DNA of 64,000 nt, taken from Polynucleobacter sp. AP-Sving-400A-A2 (GTDB lineage Bacteria > Pseudomonadota > Gammaproteobacteria > Burkholderiales > Burkholderiaceae). Position 1 is the first letter of the stretch; every line of letters starts with the position of its first letter. Below are positions 8,641 through 18,409 of the stretch, one piece after another. The translations under genes were made by a program, and so were the position numbers. Under the pieces are notes generated by a model. It was not told the origin of the DNA and did no database searches. It worked only from the letters and a program-made list of their open reading frames with translations. The stretch lies in NCBI RefSeq assembly GCF_018688155.1, contig NZ_CP061312.1, forward strand, positions 62,001-126,000, written 5' to 3'.

Positions 8641-10317
8641 ATGAGACTCCTTAGTAAATTTATTCCTCTAGCTGCTGCATTGCTTGTAGTTATTAGCAAT
8701 GTATTTGCAGCGCCGGAATTCCTTCAGCCCGAGCAAGCATTTCGGGCTGAAGCAACATGGGTGACCAATACAAATGATGTCGAGATAGAAATTTTCCCGG
8801 CTAAGGCTTACTACATCTATCAGGAATCTCTCCATCTAAAGATAGGCTTTCAGCCGAATAAATTAGAGCTTGTGAAGACATCGTTCCCAGCTGGCATCGA
8901 AAAGTTTGATGAGACTTTTCAAAAGAAAATGCAGGTTTATAAACAGGCATTTCTTATTACACTAGATAAAAAAGCTGAAATAGGAAAGCCACTCTACGTG
9001 GAATTGGAATTGCAGGGTTGTGCCGAAGCAGGAATTTGTTATCCACCAATGACCCTGAAATTTTTACTTTCGGGTCCCGGAGTAAAGGCGCGGCCGATAC
9101 CAGAAGTGTTGGATGGAGTTGATTCAAACAAGAATTCAAAAAAAGTATTTAGCTTGATGGATGTCTGGCGTGAGCGCGATGATGTGAATGCCATAAGTCG
9201 CTTTTTAGAGAGCACTCCCACAGCATATTTATTCTTGGCCTTCTTCATTCTGGGTTTGGCTTTAGCTTTTACACCTTGCGTACTTCCCATGTTGCCTATT
9301 TTATCGAGCATCGTCTTTGGAGCGCAGGGCAAGCAATCCATTGCTAAGGGACGTGCGAGCCTCTTGGCGGCGGCCTATGTGCTTGGGATGGCCTGCGTCT
9401 ACGCCTTGGCAGGGGTCTTGATGGCTGCGCTAGGGAGTAGCGTTCAAAGAGCCCTACAAAGCCCTGCAGCGCTGATTGGGTTTGCATTGCTGCTATTGGC
9501 CCTATCGGGGAGTTTATTTGGTCTATACGAGCTCAGAATGCCACACTCATGGCAGCAAAAGGTGGACCAATTGGCGGGGCGTCACAAGGGCGGTAGCTTT
9601 GCGGGCGCCTTTGCTTTAGGTGGAATTTCAACATTAGTTGCCAGTCCTTGTATTACCGCTCCCTTAGCTGGAGTGCTCGCCTTTATTGCTCAAACAGGTT
9701 CAATGAGTTTGGGGGCAGGACTCCTTTTTGTAATGGCTTTAGGCATGGGATTGCCGCTTTTCTTTATTGCCATTGAGGCTCGCATCTTAATTCCATCCAC
9801 TGGCATTTGGATGGTTTGGTTACAAAGAACATTGGGTGTTTTATTGGTTGCTACTGCGGCATGGATTGCTTCACCGCTAATACAAAGTAGCAGCGGAGAA
9901 GCGGGAAGCAAGACGGTAGTCAATGGTCAGCGACAACATCAGATTGGAGCAGCTAGTTTTGTCGTGATTGACTCTAGTGCGCAATTAGACCAATTTTTAT
10001 CCAAAGCAAAAGAGCAAAAGAAGTTAGTGCTCTTAGATTTTTATGCAGACTGGTGCATCTCTTGCAAGGAGATGGAGGTCAACACGTTTGCCAATCCCGC
10101 AGTGAATGACGAGCTACAGAAATTTGTTTTACTGCAGGCGGATGTAACAAAGAATAGTGTCGAGAATCAGGCTTTGCTAAAACGCTTTGAATTATTTGGC
10201 CCACCTGGAATTTTGATCTTTGATCTGAATTCTGAAGAGTTAAAGGATCAACGGGTAATTGGCTATATGCCGCCACAACGTTTTGTCGAGCGCTTGAAAA
10301 AAGTATTAGGAAACTAA
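8641..10317 (+). CDS. dsbD: Thiol:disulfide interchange protein DsbD
   Basis: A 558-residue inner-membrane protein. A signal peptide (about residues 1-23) is followed by a periplasmic alpha domain with the paired cysteines in GCAEAGICYPP. The eight-helix membrane domain starts near residue 195 and carries the FTPCVLPMLPI cysteine and the ASPCITAP cysteine. A C-terminal thioredoxin-like domain has the WCISC active site. DsbD passes electrons from cytoplasmic thioredoxin to periplasmic partners such as DsbC; a DsbC-like gene lies at 63.0-63.7 kb. It converges with hemB after 11 bases. Confidence 0.96.
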   Translation: MRLLSKFIPLAAALLVVISNVFAAPEFLQPEQAFRAEATWVTNTNDVEIEIFPAKAYYIYQESLHLKIGFQPNKLELVKTSFPAGIEKFDETFQKKMQVYKQAFLITLDKKAEIGKPLYVELELQGCAEAGICYPPMTLKFLLSGPGVKARPIPEVLDGVDSNKNSKKVFSLMDVWRERDDVNAISRFLESTPTAYLFLAFFILGLALAFTPCVLPMLPILSSIVFGAQGKQSIAKGRASLLAAAYVLGMACVYALAGVLMAALGSSVQRALQSPAALIGFALLLLALSGSLFGLYELRMPHSWQQKVDQLAGRHKGGSFAGAFALGGISTLVASPCITAPLAGVLAFIAQTGSMSLGAGLLFVMALGMGLPLFFIAIEARILIPSTGIWMVWLQRTLGVLLVATAAWIASPLIQSSSGEAGSKTVVNGQRQHQIGAASFVVIDSSAQLDQFLSKAKEQKKLVLLDFYADWCISCKEMEVNTFANPAVNDELQKFVLLQADVTKNSVENQALLKRFELFGPPGILIFDLNSEELKDQRVIGYMPPQRFVERLKKVLGN

Positions 10318-10328
10318 ATCAGCACAGA

Positions 10329-11997
<1,669 letters not shown>

Positions 11998-12111
11998 GTC
12001 CAGAAGCTATTGTAAAATCACGCAAAATCAATAAATATCTCATAATGTCGGGTGAAAGTTGTAAAAAGAAGGGCCCAAACATTTTTAAGAATTTTTGCCA
12101 AGGTAAACATA

Positions 12112-12837
12112 ATGCGTCAAACCCCTCAAATCTCCAAATTAACTAGCTTACGCGCTGGCTTTGCAGTCCTGTCTATGTTTGCTCTAAGCGGTCTTGCGCC
12201 ACAAGCTCTTGCCGCTGATCCAGCACCTATGGCGCCAGCTGCAGAGGCAAAGGCTGCTGCCCCAGCTAAGCCAAAAGTGGATGTCGCTGCCGGTGAAACA
12301 CTCTATAACGCTGGAGATGCAACTCGCGGAGTTGTAGCGTGTATTACATGTCATGGCCCTAAGGGTCAGAGTGCTGTAGCTACTTGGCCCAAGTTATCAG
12401 CCCAACATGCTGCATACACTGCAAAACAGTTGAAGAACTTTAAAGAAGGCACTAGGGCTAATGCCATCATGATGGGCATGTCAATGCCTTTGAATGAGCA
12501 AGATATGATTAACATCGGCACTTTCCTGTCTCAGCAGGCTCCATCTCAGGGTGTTGCCCAAAGCAAAGATGCTCTTACATTAGGTAAGAGTATTTATGGT
12601 GGCGGTATTGCATCGAAGGGTGTTCCAGCCTGCGCTGGCTGCCACAGCCCTAATGGTGCAGGTATCCCTGCGCAATATCCACGCCAAGGTGGACAGTGGG
12701 CTGAATATTCCTACAATCAGTTAGTCAATTTCCGTGAAGGCACTCGTAAAAATAGCACTCAGATGACATCAATTGCTACGAAACTTTCTGATCAAGAGAT
12801 GAAAGCTGTTTCTGATTACATGGCAGGCTTGCATTAA
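12112..12837 (+). CDS. Dihaem cytochrome c4
   Basis: Start at ATG 12112 after AAGGTAAACATA; a GTG further upstream would disrupt the signal peptide. The 241-residue protein has a signal peptide ending near LAA at residue 35, an Ala/Pro-rich linker, and two cytochrome c domains with CITCH and CAGCH haem-binding motifs. The two halves resemble each other, as in cytochrome c4. It likely carries electrons in the periplasm between the bc1 complex (49.7-52.6 kb) and a terminal oxidase. Confidence 0.92.
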   Translation: MRQTPQISKLTSLRAGFAVLSMFALSGLAPQALAADPAPMAPAAEAKAAAPAKPKVDVAAGETLYNAGDATRGVVACITCHGPKGQSAVATWPKLSAQHAAYTAKQLKNFKEGTRANAIMMGMSMPLNEQDMINIGTFLSQQAPSQGVAQSKDALTLGKSIYGGGIASKGVPACAGCHSPNGAGIPAQYPRQGGQWAEYSYNQLVNFREGTRKNSTQMTSIATKLSDQEMKAVSDYMAGLH

Positions 12838-12856
12838 TCATTGCTTCAGTGCAAAA

Positions 12857-12888
12857 CAAAAACCCCGCTGATGTAGCGGGGTTTTTTA
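12857..12888. terminator. Bidirectional intrinsic terminator between cytochrome c4 and lysA
   Basis: AACCCCGC and GCGGGGTT pair around TGATGTA, flanked by an A-run on the left and a T-run on the right. It can end transcription of the cytochrome c4 gene on the plus strand and of lysA on the minus strand. Confidence 0.9.
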
Positions 12889-12917
12889 TTCCCTAGAATT
12901 TACCAAGGGAGCTTACT

Positions 12918-14216
12918 TTAATCTGGCAAGGTGGTTTCACTAGCAAATAGATCGGCAATGTTTTCTCGTTTACGAATCACATAGACGTTCTTACCATCCA
13001 CCATGATCTCTGCAGGTTTTGGTCTGGTGTTGTAATTAGATGCCATCACAAATCCATAGGCACCAGCAGATAGGATAGCCAGCAGATCACCTTCTTCAAC
13101 CGCAAGCTGACGATCTCTTCCAAGCCAATCACCAGATTCACATACGGGTCCGACGACGTCATAAGTCGAACTTGCAACTTGCTTAGTTTGTACTGGAACG
13201 ATCCCGTGATAAGCCTCGTAGAGCGCTGGTCGCATCAACTCTGTCATTGCTGCATCCACAATACAAAAGTTCTTCTCAGCCCCGGGCTTGAGGTATTCCA
13301 CTTGGGTCAAGAGCACACCAGCATTACCCACTAAGGATCTGCCAGGCTCTAAGACTATATCGAGATGCCCAAAACCACGTTCCGCAACACGATTGAGTAG
13401 GGTGTTAGTGAACTCAGTAATATCAGGTGGGTTGTCGTCGCCATAAGAAATACCAAGGCCTCCTCCTAAATCAAGGTGGTGGATTTCAATACCTTCTTTT
13501 TTCAATTGAGTCACTAGCTCAAGTACTTTATCAAGCGCATCAAGATAGGGCGCCGTGTTAGTGATTTGTGAGCCAATATGGCAGTCAATGCCAACCACAT
13601 CAATTTGTGACAGTAATGCAGCTTCACGATATGTTTTTAAAACCTCGTGATAAGCGATACCAAATTTATTGCCTTTTAATCCAGTAGAAATGTATGGATG
13701 CGTTTGAGCATCGACATCGGGATTCACGCGCAAAGAAACTGGGGCACGGCAATTGAGCTGAGTGGCAACCCGATTAATTTGGTGGAGCTCTGCAATCGAC
13801 TCTACATTGATACATTTAACGCCGGCTTTCAAGGCCTGCGTAATTTCATGAGCAGATTTACCAACACCTGCAAACACTAAACTTTTTGGATCTGCGCCAA
13901 TAGCAAGGGCGCGTGCTAATTCACCACCGCTGACTAAGTCAAAGCCAGAGCCTAATTTTTTAAAGCAATCAATCACTGCTAAGTTGCTATTCGCCTTCAT
14001 CGCATAGTGAACGCGAGCTCGTCTTTTGCCAGAGGAATCTACGCAAGCTTTGTCGTAGGCCTGATAAGCCTCGGTTAATGCTTTTTTGCTGTACACATAG
14101 AGTGGAGTGCCAAATTCTTTTGCCAAATCTGAAAGCGGGATTTCCTCTGCATACCAAGTGCCATTTCGTTCTGTAAATCCAGCTAAGTCGGGGAGTGGGA
14201 TCGCTTTACTTGTCAT
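12918..14216 (-). CDS. lysA: Diaminopimelate decarboxylase
   Basis: A 432-residue PLP-dependent enzyme that makes L-lysine from meso-diaminopimelate. The N-terminal barrel carries the PLP lysine in HYAMKANSN near residue 70 and GGGLGISYGDD near 250. The C-terminal domain has CESGDWLGRDR, the conserved cysteine region completing the dimer active site. Its ATG overlaps the stop of lptM by 4 bases (ATGA), so the two are probably translationally coupled. Confidence 0.96.
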   Translation of the reverse strand: MTSKAIPLPDLAGFTERNGTWYAEEIPLSDLAKEFGTPLYVYSKKALTEAYQAYDKACVDSSGKRRARVHYAMKANSNLAVIDCFKKLGSGFDLVSGGELARALAIGADPKSLVFAGVGKSAHEITQALKAGVKCINVESIAELHQINRVATQLNCRAPVSLRVNPDVDAQTHPYISTGLKGNKFGIAYHEVLKTYREAALLSQIDVVGIDCHIGSQITNTAPYLDALDKVLELVTQLKKEGIEIHHLDLGGGLGISYGDDNPPDITEFTNTLLNRVAERGFGHLDIVLEPGRSLVGNAGVLLTQVEYLKPGAEKNFCIVDAAMTELMRPALYEAYHGIVPVQTKQVASSTYDVVGPVCESGDWLGRDRQLAVEEGDLLAILSAGAYGFVMASNYNTRPKPAEIMVDGKNVYVIRKRENIADLFASETTLPD

Positions 14217-14404
14217 TGCTTGGCTGGTGATGGGTTAGTTGTAACAGGGCTTTGGTGTGGATAGAGCTTGCCTTTAGGCTCTGGCTCAGCAGGAGGACTA
14301 GGTGCTGGCGGCACATTTGGTAAATATAGGGGCCCTCTAACCCCACATCCAACAAGGGATATTAGAAGGCCAATACCAAGAGTTCTTTTAAGAATCGCTA
14401 TCAT
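14213..14404 (-). CDS. lptM: Small lipoprotein, LptM (YifL) family
   Basis: A 63-residue protein with a short hydrophobic signal and the lipobox LVGC, followed at once by GVRGPLYLPN. This matches the CGxxGPLYxP pattern of LptM, the lipoprotein that helps mature the LptDE translocon. The rest is proline-rich and low in complexity. Its place directly before lysA is the same as for yifL-type genes in many proteobacteria. The start is divergent from the frataxin gene. Confidence 0.8.
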   Translation of the reverse strand: MIAILKRTLGIGLLISLVGCGVRGPLYLPNVPPAPSPPAEPEPKGKLYPHQSPVTTNPSPAKQ

Positions 14405-14451
14405 GAATGTCTCTAAAACGAATGATTGAATATAGCATGCAGGACTCTAAT

Positions 14452-14835
14452 ATGAAGCCAGGTAATTTAACTGTAGAAACGATTGACGATAAGCAATTTC
14501 ATCAGTTGGGTAGTAATTTATTGGAGTCGATAGAAGTAGCCCTAGAAGCCGCAGACGATGCGCTAGACCTCGATCTGGATGTGGAGCGCCAGGGTGGGAA
14601 CGTGATCAATATTCGGTTCAGAGATCGCAGCGTGATAGTAGTCAACACCCAGCCCCCTCTTCACGAGATATGGGTAGCGGCTAAATCTGGCGGTTATCAC
14701 TACCGTTGGGCGGGTACTTTAGCTTCCCCACTGTGGCTGGATACCAAAACTGGGCGCGAAATACTAGGCGATTTATCAGAATTTGCTAGTGCTCAAGCAG
14801 GCCAAACGATCACTATTGACCTACTTCAGAAATAA
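14452..14835 (+). CDS. cyaY: Frataxin-like iron-sulfur assembly protein CyaY
   Basis: The start is placed at ATG 14452, 7 bases after AGGA, giving 127 residues. ATG 14407 is in frame but lacks a good ribosome-binding site and adds 15 residues beyond the family N-terminus. The protein has an acidic first helix (EAADDALDLDLDVER), then the beta-sheet NVINIRFRDRSVIVVNTQPPLHEIWVA and GGYHYRW typical of frataxin. CyaY binds iron and tunes the IscS-IscU machinery. It converges with aroB after 11 bases. Confidence 0.9.
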   Translation: MKPGNLTVETIDDKQFHQLGSNLLESIEVALEAADDALDLDLDVERQGGNVINIRFRDRSVIVVNTQPPLHEIWVAAKSGGYHYRWAGTLASPLWLDTKTGREILGDLSEFASAQAGQTITIDLLQK

Positions 14836-14846
14836 GTAAACCAGGA

Positions 14847-15929
14847 TTAAGCTGCCCCGGTCGCTGTTAGGGTTTCGATAACCTGAGCATCGGGAACGCT
14901 TTTAATTTGGGCTTTACCAATCTTTTCTAAAACGACGTAGCGGATTTGTCCGCCCTCAGTCTTTTTATCTACTTGCATTAATTCCATATAACGCTGTGCG
15001 CCAAACTTGGGTGGTGCAATCGGCAAATTCATGGACAGAATGATTTGAGTGAGACGGTTGGCCTCATCTTGAGTGATGAAATTCAGGCGTCTTGAGAGGT
15101 CTGCTCCCATGACCATGCCACAGCCAACCGCTTCACCATGCAACCACTCTCCATAGCCCATACCTGCTTCGATTGCATGGCCAAAGGTATGCCCGAAATT
15201 CAATGTGGCACGAATACCACCTTCTCTTTCATCGGCTGACACTACGGCTGATTTAATTTCGCAAGATCGCAGCACTGCATGTGCCATTGCTTCGGTATCG
15301 CAGGCTAGCAATGCCTTTGCATTTGCTTCAATCCAGCTTAAGAACTCAGCATCTGCAATCGCACCATGCTTAACCACTTCAGCCAGGCCAGCAGAGAGTT
15401 CGCGTGCGGGTAAGGTCCTCAAAGTAATGAGATCGGCAATAACCGCTGCTGGCTGATGAAAAGCCCCGATCATGTTTTTTCCGAGCGGATGGTTAATACC
15501 CGTCTTGCCACCAACAGAGGAGTCCACCTGAGCCAGCAAAGTTGTTGGGACTTGAATAAAACGAATGCCGCGCATAAAGCTGGCAGCAGCAAAGCCAGTC
15601 ATATCTCCAATTACGCCACCACCTAAAGCTACCAACATAGTTTGACGATCAGCGCCAAACTTGAGGAGGTCATCAAAAATTAACTGAAGATTTTTCCAGT
15701 CTTTATAAGACTCGCCGTCAGGCAAGACAATCGTTCTGACAGGCTTGCCTAGTTTCTCTAAAGTCTTGGTGAGACGCTCTGCATATAAAGGGGCAACAGT
15801 CGTATTAGTCACAATATAAATCGATGTTGATTTTTCACAGGCGCTAAATAATTCTGTTTGATCGATTAAATCTGTACCAATATGAATGGGGTAGCTACGA
15901 TTGCCTAGATCAACTTCTAATGTTTTCAT
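14847..15929 (-). CDS. aroB: 3-dehydroquinate synthase
   Basis: A 360-residue enzyme, second step of the shikimate pathway. The NAD-binding region shows [21 protein letters not shown] near residue 100 and [19 protein letters not shown] near 130. The metal-binding part has [12 protein letters not shown] and LHGEAVGCG. It follows aroK by 8 bases on the minus strand, the common aroK-aroB pair, downstream of the secretin gene. Confidence 0.96.
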   Translation of the reverse strand: MKTLEVDLGNRSYPIHIGTDLIDQTELFSACEKSTSIYIVTNTTVAPLYAERLTKTLEKLGKPVRTIVLPDGESYKDWKNLQLIFDDLLKFGADRQTMLVALGGGVIGDMTGFAAASFMRGIRFIQVPTTLLAQVDSSVGGKTGINHPLGKNMIGAFHQPAAVIADLITLRTLPARELSAGLAEVVKHGAIADAEFLSWIEANAKALLACDTEAMAHAVLRSCEIKSAVVSADEREGGIRATLNFGHTFGHAIEAGMGYGEWLHGEAVGCGMVMGADLSRRLNFITQDEANRLTQIILSMNLPIAPPKFGAQRYMELMQVDKKTEGGQIRYVVLEKIGKAQIKSVPDAQVIETLTATGAA

Positions 15930-15937
15930 AGATAAAT

Positions 15938-16462
15938 TTATGCGGAGAGTTCGAGTTGCATGATTAAAGTATTGACTAGCTGATTGACGCTGGGTTTTCC
16001 GGTCTCAATAACGTAGTCAGCGATTTCGCGATACAAAGGATCGCGAATAGCGTAGAGATTTTCTAGAATCTTTTTTGCATCGCCATTCTTGAGTAGGGGC
16101 CTACCTTCACCACCTTTAGTGCGATGCCACAGCTCCATGGGATTGGCGTGGAGATAAATCACTGTTCCTCTTTCGCCGAGGAGCTGACGATTCTCAGACA
16201 GAAGTACAGCGCCGCCACCAGTTGCCAAAATGACATCATGTTCGGCGGTGATGTCCTTGATAGCCTGAGCCTCACGCTTGCGAAAGCCATCTTCACCTTC
16301 CATTTCGAAGATGACGGGAATCTTGACCCCACAACGATCTTCAATCACATGGTCAGCATCTAAAAAGCGACGCCCCAATTTCTTAGCTAGCAATTTACCG
16401 ACGGTCGACTTCCCAGCGCCCATGAGGCCAATGAGAAAGATATTGTTGGATGAAGAGTTCAC
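15938..16462 (-). CDS. aroK: Shikimate kinase
   Basis: A 174-residue NMP-kinase-fold protein. The P-loop [12 protein letters not shown] is at about residues 12-23, the shikimate-binding FLDADHVIE near 34, the GGGAV loop near 82, and the lid arginine region GGEGRPLL near 117. It phosphorylates shikimate with ATP. It is 12 bases downstream of the secretin gene, as aroK commonly follows pilQ in proteobacteria. Confidence 0.95.
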   Translation of the reverse strand: MNSSSNNIFLIGLMGAGKSTVGKLLAKKLGRRFLDADHVIEDRCGVKIPVIFEMEGEDGFRKREAQAIKDITAEHDVILATGGGAVLLSENRQLLGERGTVIYLHANPMELWHRTKGGEGRPLLKNGDAKKILENLYAIRDPLYREIADYVIETGKPSVNQLVNTLIMQLELSA

Positions 16463-16474
16463 CTTGTGATTTTA

Positions 16475-17587
16475 TTAGTGTTTGTCTAGCACGGTGGGGG
16501 TTAAGAAGACTAATAGTTCAGTTTTATCTGCCAATTTGGATTTATGGCGAAATAAATGCCCGATCAATGGAATATCGCCTAGGAGTGGCACTTTGATCTC
16601 GTCATCGCGTTCAGTGGTTTGAAAGATGCCTCCAATAATGGCCGTACCCCCATTTTCAACTGTGACCTCAGAGCTGAGATTTTTAGTGTCAATCGCATAG
16701 CCCTGTTCAGTTTTCATGCCAATGGTGTCTTTATTGATCCCCACCAACATGGAGATCTTTCCATCAGGATGAATCTTGGGTAAGACTTCGAGGCGTAAAT
16801 TGGCTTTACGAAACTGCAATTTGCTCCCGCTCTGAGAGCTGACTTGGTAGGGTAGTTCAGTTCCTTGCTCAATCGTGGCTTTAACCTGATCGCCAGTCAT
16901 GATGCGGGGGTTCGAGAGAATCTTGCCCTGGCCATCGGACTCGAGTGCTGAGAGCTCCATTTGCAAGAGTCGGGCCGCATTCTTGGATACCAGAGTGGCA
17001 GCCAAGGTGGCTGGGTTGAATCCAGCCAAGCCAGTGCCCGAGAGATCAAGGTTTGCGCTTGCGCTTTGGTCTGGATGATTGCCAATACCATTGGCTTGAA
17101 ATCCCAACTTCACGCCAAGTTCACGGGCAAAACGCTGATCAGCTTCGACAATGCGAGCTTCAATCAGAATCTGGCGAGGGCTATTAATGTGATCGCCTCC
17201 AAAAGGGAGGGCAGCATCCTCCCGACGAAATTTTTGAAAACTTTGAATTTCTGCATGAGGACCAATCCAGTAAATATCGTCATTGCGGACAAGGCGCAAT
17301 CCTCGGCTAGCCAATATGGAATGGAGGACAGTTTGCCAGGGGGTGTCCTTGAGGTCGACTGAGATTTTGCCCTGAATAGATTCACTGAGGAGGAAGTTGG
17401 TATCCCCCATTTTGGCCAAAACCTGCAAAAGTTCAGTCATTTCAATTTGGCTAAATTGAAGGCTAATGCGACTCTCCTTAAGAGTGCTTGGGGGACTTGT
17501 TTCAGGAAGATTTCCTTGCGCTGAATTGAGCAACAAAAAAAGTATCAGGGGGAGTAGGGTGGCGTGGGATTTCTGTAAGTTCTTCAA
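16475..17587 (-). CDS. Short PilQ/GspD-type secretin
   Basis: A 370-residue secretin, about half the length of typical PilQ. It has a signal peptide (about 1-25), one STN-type N-domain (about 45-115), and a complete secretin pore domain: QILIEARIVEADQRFARELGV near 137, a central beta-region, and the C-terminal VENGGTAIIGGIFQ and VPLLGDIPLIGHLF. The AMIN domains and second N-domain found in most PilQ proteins are missing. It sits before aroK, the usual pilQ position, but pilM, pilN and pilO are absent upstream. It may form a gated outer-membrane pore. Confidence 0.88.
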   Translation of the reverse strand: MKNLQKSHATLLPLILFLLLNSAQGNLPETSPPSTLKESRISLQFSQIEMTELLQVLAKMGDTNFLLSESIQGKISVDLKDTPWQTVLHSILASRGLRLVRNDDIYWIGPHAEIQSFQKFRREDAALPFGGDHINSPRQILIEARIVEADQRFARELGVKLGFQANGIGNHPDQSASANLDLSGTGLAGFNPATLAATLVSKNAARLLQMELSALESDGQGKILSNPRIMTGDQVKATIEQGTELPYQVSSQSGSKLQFRKANLRLEVLPKIHPDGKISMLVGINKDTIGMKTEQGYAIDTKNLSSEVTVENGGTAIIGGIFQTTERDDEIKVPLLGDIPLIGHLFRHKSKLADKTELLVFLTPTVLDKH

Positions 17588-17592
17588 TAGAG

Positions 17593-18273
17593 TTACTCTG
17601 AGTTGGTGGATTTAAAGGTGATGGATTTACCTTTGGAATGAGTCAAGATGGCCAGCTCTTTTTCAGCTTGAGTCAGGCGCCATTCCCCTAAAGCCAGATC
17701 CCCCTTGCCCACCATCTTCGTAGACTTACCGGTATGGAAAAAAGCCTGCTCCGCAGACCCCATCCGAGTAATACCTAGATACCTCCAACGATGAAGCTCT
17801 GCTTCATGCGGGATGGCGCTAGGCTTGCTTTGAGTAGCCTGTATTAGTGGTTTTATCTCTATTGAGTGAATACTCACTTCTATTTTATCTATTACCTCAT
17901 ATAGATCTTCTCTCTCAGAACGCCATTCGTTTTGAGAGAACTCCAATTCTTCTTTGAGGACTAATAGTTGGCTTTGAAGTGTATTTATTTCTTGTTCAGC
18001 CCCATGCTTATTGGATTCAAAATAAAAAAAGAAGCCGCCAGCACTGATCAATGCCATTCCTATGGCAAGCCAAATCGGGTTTAAATTGAGCCCCTTCAGC
18101 TCAAACGATTTATTCGAAAAAGGGGACTTTGGAGTCTTGGCTTGGGGTGGTGTATCCATCCTGGGTGGAGAGCTAGTTTTACGAATTCCATGGGGATCTG
18201 GAATGGCGGGGTCATCTCCCAACTCACTCAGAATGTCATCAAAAGACTGGGGGGAAATATGGCGTGGAGGCAT
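17593..18273 (-). CDS. Single-pass membrane protein with coiled coil and PilP/GspC-like C-terminal domain
   Basis: I do not recognise a named family. The 226-residue protein has a proline-rich cytoplasmic N-terminus (1-65), one membrane helix (about 66-85), a likely coiled coil (about 90-140), and a C-terminal beta-rich segment with RYLGITRMGSAEQAFFHTGKS and GDLALGEWRLTQAEKELAIL. The last part resembles the pattern of PilP or GspC HR domains that dock to secretins; that is an inference. It is 5 bases before the secretin gene and divergent from ponA, where pilM-P would normally be. Confidence 0.75.
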   Translation of the reverse strand: MPPRHISPQSFDDILSELGDDPAIPDPHGIRKTSSPPRMDTPPQAKTPKSPFSNKSFELKGLNLNPIWLAIGMALISAGGFFFYFESNKHGAEQEINTLQSQLLVLKEELEFSQNEWRSEREDLYEVIDKIEVSIHSIEIKPLIQATQSKPSAIPHEAELHRWRYLGITRMGSAEQAFFHTGKSTKMVGKGDLALGEWRLTQAEKELAILTHSKGKSITFKSTNSE

Positions 18274-18397
18274 GCCGTATTGTTCGTCTCGGGGAGGAGA
18301 AATGCCATCAGGGAAAGCAGAATTGAGCGTCAGAAAAGCACTAGGTGGGCATTGAAGGGAGAGGTTTGGCTCTGGAGGGCAAATTACGTAAGCACCC

Positions 18398-18403
18398 TAT
18401 AAT
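18398..18403 (+). promoter_or_regulatory. TATAAT -10 hexamer directly before the ponA ATG
   Basis: A perfect TATAAT ends 6 bases before the ATG at 18410. No convincing -35 hexamer is seen at 17 bases. If used, transcription would begin at or next to the start codon, giving a leaderless message. No Shine-Dalgarno sequence precedes this ATG, which fits that reading but does not prove it. Confidence 0.35.
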
Positions 18404-18409
18404 TTGAAT

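Noticed and set aside
12010..12037. TTGTAA and TAAATA as a promoter for cytochrome c4
   Set aside because: The spacing is 16 bases, but both hexamers match the consensus poorly and the AT-rich region offers several equal alternatives.
14407..14451. Upstream ATG as the cyaY start
   Set aside because: It lies almost at the divergent lptM start, has no ribosome-binding site and extends beyond the usual frataxin N-terminus.
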